Shown: one piece after another, positions 50,559 to 59,553 of the stretch
How the letters are laid out: each line of letters starts with the position of its first letter
How positions within the stretch are numbered: the first letter of the stretch is position 1
Assembly (NCBI GenBank): GCA_963814355.1
Contig: CAWFCZ010000018.1
Span: 124,001-188,000 of the forward strand
Direction of reading: 5' to 3'
DNA length: 64,000 nucleotides
From: JADGOV01 sp963814355
GTDB lineage: Bacteria; Actinomycetota; Actinomycetes; JADGOV01
Notes under the pieces: generated by a model
Databases searched by the model: none
Seen by the model: only the letters and a program-made list of their open reading frames with translations
Told to the model about the DNA's origin: nothing
Made by a program: the position numbers and the translations under genes

Positions 50559-51629
50559 TCAGCCCGCCGCGCCGGGTGAGCCGCGTTCGATCACCGTGGT
50601 GCCGGCCACCACGGCGAGCGGGGACCGCCAGGCCGCCGGGTACCGGATTGGGTCGCGGTCCAGGACGACGAGCGCCGCCGGGGCGCCCGGGGTGAGCGGG
50701 CGCACGGCGGCCCGCAGGGCGCCGTCGGGCCCCAGGCCGGCGGCCGCCAGGTGGGCCAGTTCGCGGGGGTCGGCGCCGGGACGGGTGCCGGCGTTGCCCA
50801 GGTCGGTGCCGTAGACCAGCGGCACACCGGCGGCCACCAGGGCGGCAGCGTTGGCCCGGACGGCGGAACCCCGGTTCCTGCGCAGCGTCTCGATGGTGGA
50901 GACCACCCGGACCCCGGAGGCCGCGATCCGGTGCACCAGCCGCGGTGGCAGCGGCTCCACGGGGGTGTGCGCCAACTCGTCGACCCCGGCGTCCAGCGCA
51001 CGGCCCACCATGGCGGCGCGCAGCGCGTGGGCCACCACCGGGATGCCGGCATCGTGGGCCGCCCGGACCACTGCGGCGGCCACCGCCGGGCTGGGCACCG
51101 GTTGACCGCCGGCCGGCTCCAGAGCGAGCTTGATCACGTCGACGTCGGCCGCGGCCAGCCGGTGCACGGCCCTGGCCGCGTCGGCCGGGGTGGCCACCGG
51201 CAGCGTGAACCCGTCGGCCCCCCAGCCGTTGGCCGGATATCCGCCGGGGGCGGTGATCACCGGCCCGGCGATCTGTACGACGGTACCGGCGCCGTTGCCG
51301 CCCGGCACCGGCGAGTGCCGCCAAGCCAGCGCCCGGTCCAGTGGCGCGCCGAGATCCCGTACCCCGGCAACCCCGCCGGCCAGCATGCCGCGGAAGGCAC
51401 CGAAAGCCAGGTGCACGTGCCGGTCGAGAAGCGCCGGCCCGATCCAGGCACCGCGCAGCACCCGCAGGCCGGGCAGCTCCGCAGCGCGCCATCCGAGCGC
51501 CCCGGCGATGTCCGCGGTCTGTGGGCCGACAGCTTCGACCTGGCCGTGCCGGTCGACCAGCACGACGCCGGCGTCGAAGGCCCGGCCGTCACCCAGCCAC
51601 ACCCGGCCGAGCAGCGCGATACCGGTCAC
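50559..51629 (-). CDS. Amidohydrolase family protein
   Basis: 356 residues, metal-dependent TIM barrel. ALLDRHVHLAFGAFRGML (HxH site), IPVVAHALRAAMVGRALDAGVDELAHTP (two further His) and YGTDLGNAGTRP (Asp) match imidazolonepropionase-like amidohydrolases. The first motif has RHVHL rather than the common DxHxH. Substrate unknown. Starts with GTG at 51629, 30 bp after the DUF6308 stop on the same strand. Confidence 0.85.
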   Translation of the reverse strand: MTGIALLGRVWLGDGRAFDAGVVLVDRHGQVEAVGPQTADIAGALGWRAAELPGLRVLRGAWIGPALLDRHVHLAFGAFRGMLAGGVAGVRDLGAPLDRALAWRHSPVPGGNGAGTVVQIAGPVITAPGGYPANGWGADGFTLPVATPADAARAVHRLAAADVDVIKLALEPAGGQPVPSPAVAAAVVRAAHDAGIPVVAHALRAAMVGRALDAGVDELAHTPVEPLPPRLVHRIAASGVRVVSTIETLRRNRGSAVRANAAALVAAGVPLVYGTDLGNAGTRPGADPRELAHLAAAGLGPDGALRAAVRPLTPGAPAALVVLDRDPIRYPAAWRSPLAVVAGTTVIERGSPGAAG

Positions 51630-51658
51630 CGGCGGCGGTACTCAGTCAGAGGCGGTCA

Positions 51659-52315
51659 TCAGTGGCCGGCGGCCTGGCTCATCCACACCACGATGTCCAG
51701 CGCCCGCAGTGGGGTCAGCGCCGGACCGTCGAGCGGAGCCAGCGCGGTCAACTCGGCGAAGGCGTCCGCGTTGGCCCGCAGGTCTTCCCGGATGGCCAGC
51801 GTCAACTGCCGGAGGTAGTCCTCCCAGCAATGCTCACCCCGGTTGACCAGCACGCAGCCGGCGTCGCGGTAGAAGGTGAACACCCGGGAATCCCAGACCG
51901 GGATCAGACCGGGTCGCTTGCGGTGCAGCACCTTGGCGACCAGGGACGGCTTGACGTCGGCGGTCTCGACGTGTTCGCGGTCCAGCACCGCCCACAGCGC
52001 GGCGACCGCGTCACAGTCTTCCTCGGTGGCGTCCGCCAAATGCTCCACCGCGGGCAGGGCGGTCAACGCCTCCTGCAGCGGCTGCTGCAAGGACACCAAC
52101 CCGGCCATCACGTCGGAGTCGATCGGGGCGCCGAGAAGCGACGGTGCCAGGTAGTCGCCGGTGACCAGCACGTCGGCGCGGCCGTTGGTGACCAGGTTGT
52201 CGTAGAACGGCCAGGAGAACCTGCGCCGCCGCGGCCGGGCGACGTCGAGGTAATCCTCCACCAGGCTGGTCGGGTCGAACAGCTCACGGGTACCGCGGGC
52301 CAAAATCAGCGTCAC
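51659..52315 (-). CDS. DUF6308 family protein
   Basis: 218 residues from GTG at 52315. SLVEDYLDVARP, FSWPFYDNLVTNGRADVLVTGDYLAPSLL, LVAKVLHRKRPGLIPVWDSRVFTFYRD and LRALDIVVWMSQA are consistent with DUF6308, an all-helical actinobacterial family that looks distantly like HhH-type glycosylase folds. Function unknown. The frame is open back through dnaE, so the start is chosen by position; a longer version would include RPFAWWNTF. Confidence 0.7.
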   Translation of the reverse strand: MTLILARGTRELFDPTSLVEDYLDVARPRRRRFSWPFYDNLVTNGRADVLVTGDYLAPSLLGAPIDSDVMAGLVSLQQPLQEALTALPAVEHLADATEEDCDAVAALWAVLDREHVETADVKPSLVAKVLHRKRPGLIPVWDSRVFTFYRDAGCVLVNRGEHCWEDYLRQLTLAIREDLRANADAFAELTALAPLDGPALTPLRALDIVVWMSQAAGH

Positions 52316-52362
52316 GAAGGTATTCCACCACGCGAACGGCCTGCTCCGAGTGGCACACCGAC

Positions 52363-55300
52363 CTAGCCCCCGATCACCGATCCGGAGCCGAGGAATGCCT
52401 TGAGGTCCGCCATCAGGGCGGGGCTCGCGGCCACCCGAAGCCGGTCGTCGAGGCGCAGCCGGGTTGCCTTGGACCCGGAGGTCAGCGCCAGGTGGACCTC
52501 GGTGGTTCCGGGATGGGTTGCCAACACCTCCCGCAGCCGGTCCACCACCGGAGGGGTGCACCGGGCGGCCGGCAAGGAGATCACCACCGGGCCGCGCGGA
52601 CCTTCGGTGACATCGGGTAGGGACAGGTCCATCGCGATCAGCTTCGGTACGTCGTCGCGCCGGTCGACCCGGGCTCGCACGCACACCACGGTGTCCTCGG
52701 CGAGCAGGGTGGCGACCTCGGCGTAGGTCTGGGGGAAGAACATCACCTCCACCGCTGCCTCGAGATCTTCTAGTACGGCCACCGCCCACGGCTTCCCGGC
52801 CTTGGTGACCCGCCGGGTGATGCTGGACAGGATGCCGCCGACGGTGACGATCGCCCCGTCGGCCAGGGCGGTTTCCTCCAGCAGCCGGCTGCACGGCGTG
52901 TCGGCGGCGGCCGCCAGCACGTGCTCCAGCCCGAACAGCGGGTGATCGGAGACGTAGAGCCCGAGCATCTCGCGCTCGAAGGCCAGCAGATCCCGCTTGT
53001 CCCACTCCCCCGGCGGCACCGTGAAGGCGAAGGCCTGGGTCGGTTCGATCTCCGCCGCTTCGGTCGAGACGCTGAACAGGTCGAACTGCCCGACCGCCTC
53101 GGCGCGCTTGGTGTCCAGGCAAGCGTCGATCGCGTCGGCGGCGAGCTGGCTCAGTCCACGCCGGGAGTGGCCGAGGGAGTCGAAGGCCCCCGCCTTGATC
53201 AGCGACTCGACGACTCGCTTGTTGCAGGCGGTGGCCTCCACCTTGCGCAGGAAGTCGGCGAAGTCGGCGAAGCGCCCCTTCGACCGCCGGGTCGCGGCGA
53301 TCGAGGCGACCACGTTCTCCCCCACGTTGCGGATCGCGGACAGCCCGAAGCGGATGTCGGTACCCCGCGGGGTGAAGTCGCTGTCGGAGTCGTTGACGTC
53401 CGGCGGCAGCACTTTGATGCCCATCTTGCGGCATTCGGCGAGGTACACCGCGCTCTTGTCCTTGTCGTCCTTGACCGAGGTGAGCAGCGCCGCCATGTAC
53501 TCCGCCGGGTAGCGGGCCTTGAGGTACGCCGTCCAGTACGACACCACGCCGTAGCCGGCGGAGTGCGCCTTGTTGAACGCGTAGTCGGCGAAGGGCACCA
53601 GCTGCTCGAACAGCGCGTCGGCGAAGTCCTGGGTGTACCCGTTGGCCAGCATGCCACCCAGGAACGGCACCTTCTCCTTGTCCAGGATGGAGCGCTTCTT
53701 CTTGCCCATCGCCCGGCGGAGCATGTCGGCCTGCCCCAGGGTGTACCCGGCGAGGCGCTGGGCGATGGTCATCACCTGCTCCTGGTACACGATCACGCCG
53801 TAGGTTTCGCCGAGGATCGGTTCGAGGTCCGGATGCAGGTAGCTGACCGGGCGCCGGCCGTGCTTGCGTTCCACGTAGTCGATGTGCGCGCCGGCACCCA
53901 TCGGCCCCGGCCGGTACAACGCGATCAGCGCGGAGATGTCTTCGAAGGTGCCGGGCTGCAGCGAGCGCATGAGGGAGCGCATCGGGCCGCCCTCGAGCTG
54001 GAACACGCCGATCGACTCGCCGCGACACAGCAGCGCGTAGGCCTCCGGGTCGTCGAGTCCGAGTTCCTCCAGCACCACCCGCTCGTCCCGGTTGGCTTCG
54101 ATGTGGGCCAGGCAGTCGTCGAGGACGGTCAGGTTGCGCAGGCCGAGGAAGTCCATCTTGAGCAACCCGAGGGCCTCACACGTGCCCATCTCGTACTGGG
54201 TGATCACCGCCCCATCGGCCTCACGGCGCCAGATCGGGATGTGGTCGGTGAGCGGGTCGCGGCAGATCACCACCCCGGCGGCGTGCACGCCGGCCTGCCG
54301 CTTGAGGCCCTCCAGGCCGCGGGCGGTCTCCAGGACCTGCTTGGCGTCCGGCTCGGACTCGCACGCCGCCCGCAGCTCGCCGGCCTCCCGGTAGCGCTCG
54401 GCGGTCGGGTCGAAGCAGTCCGCCAGGGAGACGTCGCGGCCCATGACGTTGGGGGGCATCAGCTTGGACAGCCGGTCGCCGACCGCGTACGGCTGGCCGA
54501 GCACCCGGGCGGAATCGCGGATGGCCTGCTTGCCCTTGATCGTGCCGAAAGTGACGATCTGGGCCACCCGGTCCTCGCCGTAGCGCTCGGTGGCGTACCG
54601 GATCATGTCGCCGCGGCGGCGCTCGTCGAAGTCCATGTCGATGTCGGGCATCGAGATGCGTTCCGGGTTGAGGAACCGCTCGAAGATCAGGCCGTGCTCC
54701 AGCGGGTCGAGTTCGGTGATCCCCAGGCAGTACGACACCGTGCAGCCGGCCGCGCTGCCCCGGCCAGGACCGACCCGGATACCGCTGTGCCTGGCGTGGC
54801 GGACCAGGTCGGCGACGATGAGGAAGTACGCCGGAAAGCCCATCTGGTTGATCACGGCCAGCTCGAAGTCGACCTGGGCGCGCTGCGCCTGAGTCGGGTT
54901 CGGCCCCCACCGGCGGGCCATCCCGGCCTCGACCTCCCGGCGCAGCCAGGACTCCTCGGTCTCCCCCGGCGGCACCGGGAAGTGCGGCAGCAGCCGCTGC
55001 CCTTCCGGGATGCTCACCTCGCACCGCTCGGCGATGGCCAGCGTGTTGTCACACGCGGCGGGCACCTCCCGCCACAGCTCGCGCATCTGCGCCGGGGACT
55101 TGAGGTAGAACTCCTCGACGTCGAAGCGGAACCGGTTGGGGTCGGCCAGGGTCGCGCCGGTCTGCACGCACAGCAGCACCTCCTGGGCGACCGCGTCGGC
55201 CTGCCGGGTGTAGTGCAGGTCGTTGGTGGCGACGGTGGGCAGGTGGAGCTCGCCGGCCAGTTCCAGTAGCTGCCGCTGGGTAGCCCGCTCGATAGCCAGC

Positions 55301-55857
55301 CCGTGGTCCATCAGCTCGACGTAGACGTTGCCGGCGCCGAAAATCTCCTGGTAGTCGCCCAGTATCCGGCGGGCCTGGGCCGGCTGGCCGGCGTGCAAGG
55401 CCCGGTTCACCTCGCCGGAAGGGCAGCCGGTGGTGGCGATGAGGCCTTCGGCGTACTCGGCGAGCAGCTCGCGATCCATCCGCGGCTTGTAGTAGTAGCC
55501 CTCCAGGCTGGCCCGGCTGGACAACTTGATCAGGTTGCGCCAGCCCTGGTCGGTGGCCGCGAGCAGGGTCAGGTGGAAGTACTTCTCGTTCTTGACGTCG
55601 CCGCCGCCCCCGCTCTTGTCGAAGCGGGAACCTGGCGCCAGGTACGCCTCGATGCCGAGGATCGGCTTGACGCCGGCCTGGCGACCGGCCTGGTAGAACT
55701 CGTACGCACCGTGCAGGTTGCCGTGGTCGGTGATCGCCAGCGCCGGCATCTCCATCCGGGCCGCCTCGGCGAACAGGTCCGGGATCCGAGCCGCGCCGTC
55801 GAGCATCGAGTACTCGCTGTGCACGTGCAGGTGCACGAACGAGTCGGGCACGGGCAT
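52363..55857 (-). CDS. dnaE: DNA polymerase III alpha subunit
   Basis: 1164 residues, normal length. PHP domain at the start (FVHLHVHSEYSMLDGAARI, ALAITDHGNLHG), then the polymerase palm with the catalytic aspartates in MPDIDMDFDERRRGDM (about residue 405), HAAGVVI, YRPGPMGAGAHIDY and KKKRSILDKEK-type fingers, followed by tandem HhH and a C-terminal OB domain (GAIVTVGGILSSITRRVTKAG). Main replicative polymerase DnaE1. Start ATG has AGGAGG upstream. Convergent neighbours do not overlap it. Confidence 0.97.
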   Translation of the reverse strand: MPVPDSFVHLHVHSEYSMLDGAARIPDLFAEAARMEMPALAITDHGNLHGAYEFYQAGRQAGVKPILGIEAYLAPGSRFDKSGGGGDVKNEKYFHLTLLAATDQGWRNLIKLSSRASLEGYYYKPRMDRELLAEYAEGLIATTGCPSGEVNRALHAGQPAQARRILGDYQEIFGAGNVYVELMDHGLAIERATQRQLLELAGELHLPTVATNDLHYTRQADAVAQEVLLCVQTGATLADPNRFRFDVEEFYLKSPAQMRELWREVPAACDNTLAIAERCEVSIPEGQRLLPHFPVPPGETEESWLRREVEAGMARRWGPNPTQAQRAQVDFELAVINQMGFPAYFLIVADLVRHARHSGIRVGPGRGSAAGCTVSYCLGITELDPLEHGLIFERFLNPERISMPDIDMDFDERRRGDMIRYATERYGEDRVAQIVTFGTIKGKQAIRDSARVLGQPYAVGDRLSKLMPPNVMGRDVSLADCFDPTAERYREAGELRAACESEPDAKQVLETARGLEGLKRQAGVHAAGVVICRDPLTDHIPIWRREADGAVITQYEMGTCEALGLLKMDFLGLRNLTVLDDCLAHIEANRDERVVLEELGLDDPEAYALLCRGESIGVFQLEGGPMRSLMRSLQPGTFEDISALIALYRPGPMGAGAHIDYVERKHGRRPVSYLHPDLEPILGETYGVIVYQEQVMTIAQRLAGYTLGQADMLRRAMGKKKRSILDKEKVPFLGGMLANGYTQDFADALFEQLVPFADYAFNKAHSAGYGVVSYWTAYLKARYPAEYMAALLTSVKDDKDKSAVYLAECRKMGIKVLPPDVNDSDSDFTPRGTDIRFGLSAIRNVGENVVASIAATRRSKGRFADFADFLRKVEATACNKRVVESLIKAGAFDSLGHSRRGLSQLAADAIDACLDTKRAEAVGQFDLFSVSTEAAEIEPTQAFAFTVPPGEWDKRDLLAFEREMLGLYVSDHPLFGLEHVLAAAADTPCSRLLEETALADGAIVTVGGILSSITRRVTKAGKPWAVAVLEDLEAAVEVMFFPQTYAEVATLLAEDTVVCVRARVDRRDDVPKLIAMDLSLPDVTEGPRGPVVISLPAARCTPPVVDRLREVLATHPGTTEVHLALTSGSKATRLRLDDRLRVAASPALMADLKAFLGSGSVIGG

Positions 55858-56173
55858 GCCTCCTACCGGCGTGGGCGAGCGGGGCCGGGGGAAGTCGGCC
55901 GTGCGGGTCCGGTGAATCTAGCCTCCGCACCTGGACGGTTGCGAGGGCGCACCCACGGTTCTAACACGCCCTGCCGGCAGTCCCGGGCGTGTCGTGCAGG
56001 CGTGTCGGGCGAACATGGGGCCAGGCACCGGGCGGCCCCGCCCCGGTGGCCGTGCACGAGCCTGTCGACCAGGGGAAAGGTGCGAGGCACCGTACCTAAT
56101 CGTGCGGATCGTGAGACTATGCGCCCTTCGCCCGGGCCGTATGTGAGCCCGCATTCTCACCGGAGGAGTCAGG
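55858..56173. other. 316-bp divergent region: dnaE promoter and remains of S53 promoter
   Basis: TAGATT on the minus strand (55915-55920) is a likely dnaE -10 box, about 58 nt before its start. The rightmost part holds a GGAGGAG ribosome site serving the S53 pseudogene. An ATTCTCAC string near 56151 recurs just before the intact S53 gene (38001 region). No gene or RNA visible. Confidence 0.4.
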
Positions 56174-56638
56174 GTGAACTCGTCTTCGTCGCGTCGCCAT
56201 CGGTTGCTCGCGGCCGGTGTCGCCGGCCTACTCGCGGCGGCTGGGCTCGCCTCGGGGGGCCGCCGCGGCACCGTCGTCGCCAGCGCGTGCCCTGCCCGGT
56301 GTCGTACCCGACTGGGTGTCGGCGGCACACAACCTCGGGCACGCCAAGGGTAGTGACGGTGTGCGGCTACACCTCAAAGCAGTTCGCCGCCGCCTATGGC
56401 ATCAACCCGGCCGCGGCCCATGGCGCGGACGGGCGCGGAATCACCGTCGCCATCACCGACGCGTACGCCTCCCCGACCATCGAGCACGACGCGGACACCT
56501 ACTCCGCGCGGCACGGTATTCCGATGTTCACCTCCGGCCAGTTCCGGCAGATCCCCCATCCGCACTCGACCCGGCTATGACGACGTGACCGGCATCGGTA
56601 CTCCGAACGGTTTCACGTTCCTCAACCGGATCGGCTGA
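56174..56638 (+). pseudogene. S53 (sedolisin) peptidase pseudogene
   Basis: Pieces of a secreted S53 peptidase survive in three frames. Signal peptide from GTG 56174 ends at a G6 run (56254-56259) where one extra G shifts the frame. The pro-domain start (ALPGVVPDWVSAAHNLGHAKG) follows. After about 56360 the frame changes to the core start (VCGYTSKQFAAAYG and ITVAITDAYASPTIEHD), so most of the pro-domain is deleted. Near 56565 it jumps to the C-terminal end RPGYDDVTGIGTPNGFTFLN, so the catalytic Glu/Asp and Ser segments are lost. A strong terminator remains directly downstream. Confidence 0.88.
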
Positions 56639-56649
56639 TCAGCAGCTCC

Positions 56650-56690
56650 CCAGCGGCCGCCTCCGACGTCAGCTCGGAGGCGGCCGCTGG
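56650..56690 (+). terminator. 17-bp-stem terminator after the S53 pseudogene
   Basis: Perfect inverted repeat with arms 56650-56666 and 56674-56690 and a 7-nt loop, 12 bp after the pseudogene's stop codon. A GC-rich stem without a long T-tract. Confidence 0.8.
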
Positions 56691-56774
56691 TTGCGCCAGT
56701 GGTCGCGGCCGGCAGTTCCGGGCGTGTCGGCTCGTGTCGCGCCGGGGGGCTTGAGCCCGGGTCCGACGACTGCG

Positions 56775-56780
56775 TACGTT
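56775..56780 (+). promoter_or_regulatory. -10 box TACGTT, decides methyltransferase start
   Basis: TACGTT ends 7 nt before the GTG at 56788. The alternative TTG at 56779 lies inside the box, so it cannot be on the transcript. Confidence 0.5.
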
Positions 56781-56787
56781 GCCCAAC

Positions 56788-57717
56788 GTGGCGAAACGTT
56801 ACGACCTGCTCCCCCAAGAACAGCGCGCGCGGCTCAGCCGCGTCGCCCGGGGCCTGCTCGACCCGCAGCGCCGGCCGGCCTACCTCGCGGCCCTGCGGCG
56901 GGCGGCCCGGCGGATCGGCCGCGATGCCCGCACCGCCCCGGATCGGCCCCGCTGCCGAGCCTGTGCCTCGGTCCGGGTCACGGTCTCCCAGACCGCCTTC
57001 CGGTACGAGCCGGAGAAGTCCTTCCCGGTCCACGTCTGCGCCAACTGCGGGTACGTCGGCAATCCGGGCAACCTGGACGACTTCACCAGGTACACCGCCC
57101 CGGAGCAGCTGGAGATGGCGCCGCGGGTCGGCACCGAGACCAAGGCCGGCCGGGAATACCACATGGTGGCGATGGGTGCGGACATCCTCGCCCTGGGAGA
57201 CCTCGACGTCCTGCTCTACGGCCCGGGCCGCAGTCTGGACTACCGCCGGATCGAGCGGCTGCCGGCGGTCCGCCGGGTCATGCTGGGGGACATCGTCGAC
57301 CTGCTCGGGGCGCCCAACTTCTTCGACGTGCGCACCACCCACGACCGGCGCTACGACCTGGTCGTGGCCTCCGAGGTGATCGAGCACTTCCAGCATCCGC
57401 CGCGCGAGTTCGCCCGGCTGTTCCGGCTGGTCGACAAGCGGGGCCTGCTGGTCTGCTCGACCAATGTGTACGACGGCGGCGACCTGACCCGGCAGGCGTA
57501 CCTGTTCATCCCCGGCCACACGTCGTACTACAGCCCACTGTCCCTCACCAAGATCGCCGCCAAGGCGGGGATGTACGTCGACTTCCGGGTCCCGATCGCC
57601 GCGACGACCTACGCCGGTCCGCGCAAGCGCTATGTGCTGTTCACCCGTTCGGTGGACCGGCTCACCGACATCGGCCGCTACTTCGGCGACCACACCTACG
57701 CCCCCTCGGAGCGTTAG
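56788..57717 (+). CDS. SAM-dependent methyltransferase with N-terminal zinc-ribbon region
   Basis: 309 residues from GTG at 56788. A basic helical N-terminus (1-45) precedes CRAC and, about 40 residues later, CANCGY, which together could hold one zinc. The C-terminal half has YDLVVASEVIEHFQHPP, the motif-IV region of class I methyltransferases (Methyltransf_23/11). The glycine-rich SAM motif I is not obvious; the equivalent place reads VMLGDIVDLLG. Substrate unknown. Its stop overlaps the convergent pseudouridine synthase gene by 4 bp. Confidence 0.78.
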   Translation: MAKRYDLLPQEQRARLSRVARGLLDPQRRPAYLAALRRAARRIGRDARTAPDRPRCRACASVRVTVSQTAFRYEPEKSFPVHVCANCGYVGNPGNLDDFTRYTAPEQLEMAPRVGTETKAGREYHMVAMGADILALGDLDVLLYGPGRSLDYRRIERLPAVRRVMLGDIVDLLGAPNFFDVRTTHDRRYDLVVASEVIEHFQHPPREFARLFRLVDKRGLLVCSTNVYDGGDLTRQAYLFIPGHTSYYSPLSLTKIAAKAGMYVDFRVPIAATTYAGPRKRYVLFTRSVDRLTDIGRYFGDHTYAPSER

Positions 57718-58640
57718 CTCTCGGCGCGCAGGATCTCCAGCCCGGTGGCCAGGTCGGGTGGGTAAGGGCTGTCGAAGCAGACCCGGCGGCCGTCCGCCGG
57801 GTGCGCGAAGGCCAGCCGATGGGCGTGCAGCCACTGCCGGCGGACCCCGAGATGCGCCGCCAGGGTGGGGTCTGCGCCGTACCCGAGGTCACCTACGCAG
57901 GGGTGCCGCAGGGCCGCCATGTGCACCCGGATCTGGTGGGTACGCCCGGTTTCCAGACGTACCTCGAGCAGCGACGCCGCCCGGAACGCTTCCACGGTGT
58001 CGTAGTGCGTGACACTGGGCCGGCCGTCGGCGACCACCGCGAACTTGTAGTCCGCGCCGGGATGGCGGTCGATCGGCGCGTCGATCGTGCCGCGCAGCGG
58101 GTCGGGGTGGCCCTGCACCAGCGCCCGGTAGCCCTTGTCGACGGTGCGTTCGCGGAACGCCGTCTTGAGCGCCGAGTAGGCCCGCTGGCTCTTGGCGACC
58201 ACCATCAGCCCCGTGGTGCCGACGTCGAGGCGGTGCACCACGCCCTGACGCTCGGCGGCTCCGCCGGTGGCGATCCGGTGCCCGGCGGCAGCCAGCCCGC
58301 CGATCACGGTCGGCCCGGTCCAGCCCGGGCTGGGGTGGGCGGCCACGCCGACCGGCTTGTCGACCACGACCAGGTCGTCGTCCTCGGCGACGATCCGCAG
58401 CCCGGGGACCACCTCGGCCGGGGCCACCGCGGCCCGCACCGGATCGGGGAGGTCGATGTCCAGCCAGTCCCCGGCACGGACCCGGTCCGACTTGGCTGAA
58501 TCCGCCCCGCCGAGTCGAGCGCGCCCGGCGCTGACCAGGTCGGCGGCCGCGGTGCGGGACAGGCCGAACAGCCGGGCCACCGCGGCGTCGAGCCGGAGTC
58601 CGGCCAGCCCGTCGGGCACCGGCAGGCTTCGGCTAGCCAT
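57714..58640 (-). CDS. RluA-family pseudouridine synthase (RluD-like)
   Basis: 308 residues. S4 domain about 14-75 (LRLDAAVARLFGLSRTAAADLVSAG), then the catalytic core with VVHRLDVGTTGLMVVAKS (catalytic Asp in HRLD), YRALVQG and ETGRTHQIRVHMA. Converts uridines in 23S rRNA. ATG at 58640 overlaps the lspA stop by 8 bp, and the lspA-rluD pair is standard in actinobacteria. Confidence 0.94.
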   Translation of the reverse strand: MASRSLPVPDGLAGLRLDAAVARLFGLSRTAAADLVSAGRARLGGADSAKSDRVRAGDWLDIDLPDPVRAAVAPAEVVPGLRIVAEDDDLVVVDKPVGVAAHPSPGWTGPTVIGGLAAAGHRIATGGAAERQGVVHRLDVGTTGLMVVAKSQRAYSALKTAFRERTVDKGYRALVQGHPDPLRGTIDAPIDRHPGADYKFAVVADGRPSVTHYDTVEAFRAASLLEVRLETGRTHQIRVHMAALRHPCVGDLGYGADPTLAAHLGVRRQWLHAHRLAFAHPADGRRVCFDSPYPPDLATGLEILRAES

Positions 58641-59211
58641 CCGGGGGCTCCCCACGCCGGTCGCCGGCGGCGGCGCGCCGGCCGTCGAGCCCCAGGCCAA
58701 GGGTCGACAGCACGACCGCCAGCAGGCCGCCGGTCACGATCGCCGAATCGGCGACGTTGAACACCGGCCAGTGCGGGAACTGGATCCAGTCCACCACGTG
58801 GCCCCTCAACGGCCCCGGCGAGCGGAACAGCCGGTCGCCGAGGTTGCCCAGGGCGCCGCCGAGCAGCAGTCCGAGGGTGACCGCCCAGCGCAGGCTCCGC
58901 AGCCGCGAGGCGGTCCGGACGATCACCACGACCACCACCAGGGCCACCAGGGTGAACAGCGCCGTCGCCCCCGGCCCCAGCCCGAACGCCGCGCCGGAAT
59001 TGCGGGTCAGCACCAGGTGCACCAGGCCGCCGGGCAGCCGGATCGGCCCGCGGTCGGAGAGCTTGGCGACCACGACGATCTTGCTCACCAGGTCGAGGGC
59101 GAGGACGACCGATGCCACGCTGAGCAGCACGCCGATGCCGAGCCGCCAGGGCGGCCGGGCTGACGGCGTCGCCGCCGAGGCGGCGCTGGAGGCTTCCGGG
59201 GGGGTGGCCAT
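58633..59211 (-). CDS. lspA: Signal peptidase II (prolipoprotein signal peptidase)
   Basis: 192 residues with four membrane helices. The catalytic aspartates are in GNLGDRLFR and FNVADSAIVTGG; the conserved RNSGAAFG precedes them. Cleaves signal peptides of lipidated prolipoproteins, such as the XylF-like and 39 kb lipoproteins here. The Ala/Ser-rich first 20 residues are a disordered cytoplasmic tail. ATG at 59211 is the family start; the open frame runs 2 kb further as a shadow of ileS. Confidence 0.95.
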   Translation of the reverse strand: MATPPEASSAASAATPSARPPWRLGIGVLLSVASVVLALDLVSKIVVVAKLSDRGPIRLPGGLVHLVLTRNSGAAFGLGPGATALFTLVALVVVVVIVRTASRLRSLRWAVTLGLLLGGALGNLGDRLFRSPGPLRGHVVDWIQFPHWPVFNVADSAIVTGGLLAVVLSTLGLGLDGRRAAAGDRRGEPPDG

Positions 59212-59259
59212 GACCGCTCCAGTGTCGCTGATCGCCTGGGGCGGAGGTTCCGCTACGCT

Positions 59260-59550
59260 GAGCGCCGCAGCAGGCGTTGACGGGACGAGTAGCGCCGGAC
59301 GCAGCCCGCGCCGTGAGGCGCAGCGAGCCGGGGACGGTGCGAGCCCGGCGGCGTGCCCGGTGTGAACATCACCCTGAGCTGCCGGCAGAACGGCCGCGAG
59401 GCTCAGTAGATCCGGCGCTGCGCACCAGGAGTGGGCGTGCTCGGGTGAGAAGGAAGCCCGCACGTCAAGAAGGGTGGTACCGCGGGGTTTCGGGTGACCG
59501 GCGCCTCGTCCCTTCGTCGTAGCGGAACTCGACGGACGGAAGGTACCCCA
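59260..59550 (+). promoter_or_regulatory. T-box riboswitch of ileS
   Basis: The leader between a TACGCT -10 box (59254-59259) and the ileS ATG contains GAACATC with specifier codon ATC (isoleucine) at 59368-59370 and the T-box AGGGTGGTACCGCG at 59471-59484, which binds the tRNA acceptor end. GGTACC at 59476-59481 can pair with GGTACC at 59543-59548, which overlaps the ribosome-site region GGAAGG (59538-59543). No terminator or T-tract follows, so control is probably at translation initiation. Uncharged tRNA-Ile should free the ribosome site. Confidence 0.92.
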
Positions 59551-59553
59551 CCG

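Noticed and set aside
51659..54028. 789-codon frame that includes DUF6308
   Set aside because: Only the last 218 codons resemble a protein family; the rest is an out-of-frame reading of dnaE.
52921..55269. 782-codon plus-strand open frame antisense to dnaE
   Set aside because: Low-complexity His/Arg/Gly-rich translation without domains; a shadow of GC-rich third positions in dnaE.
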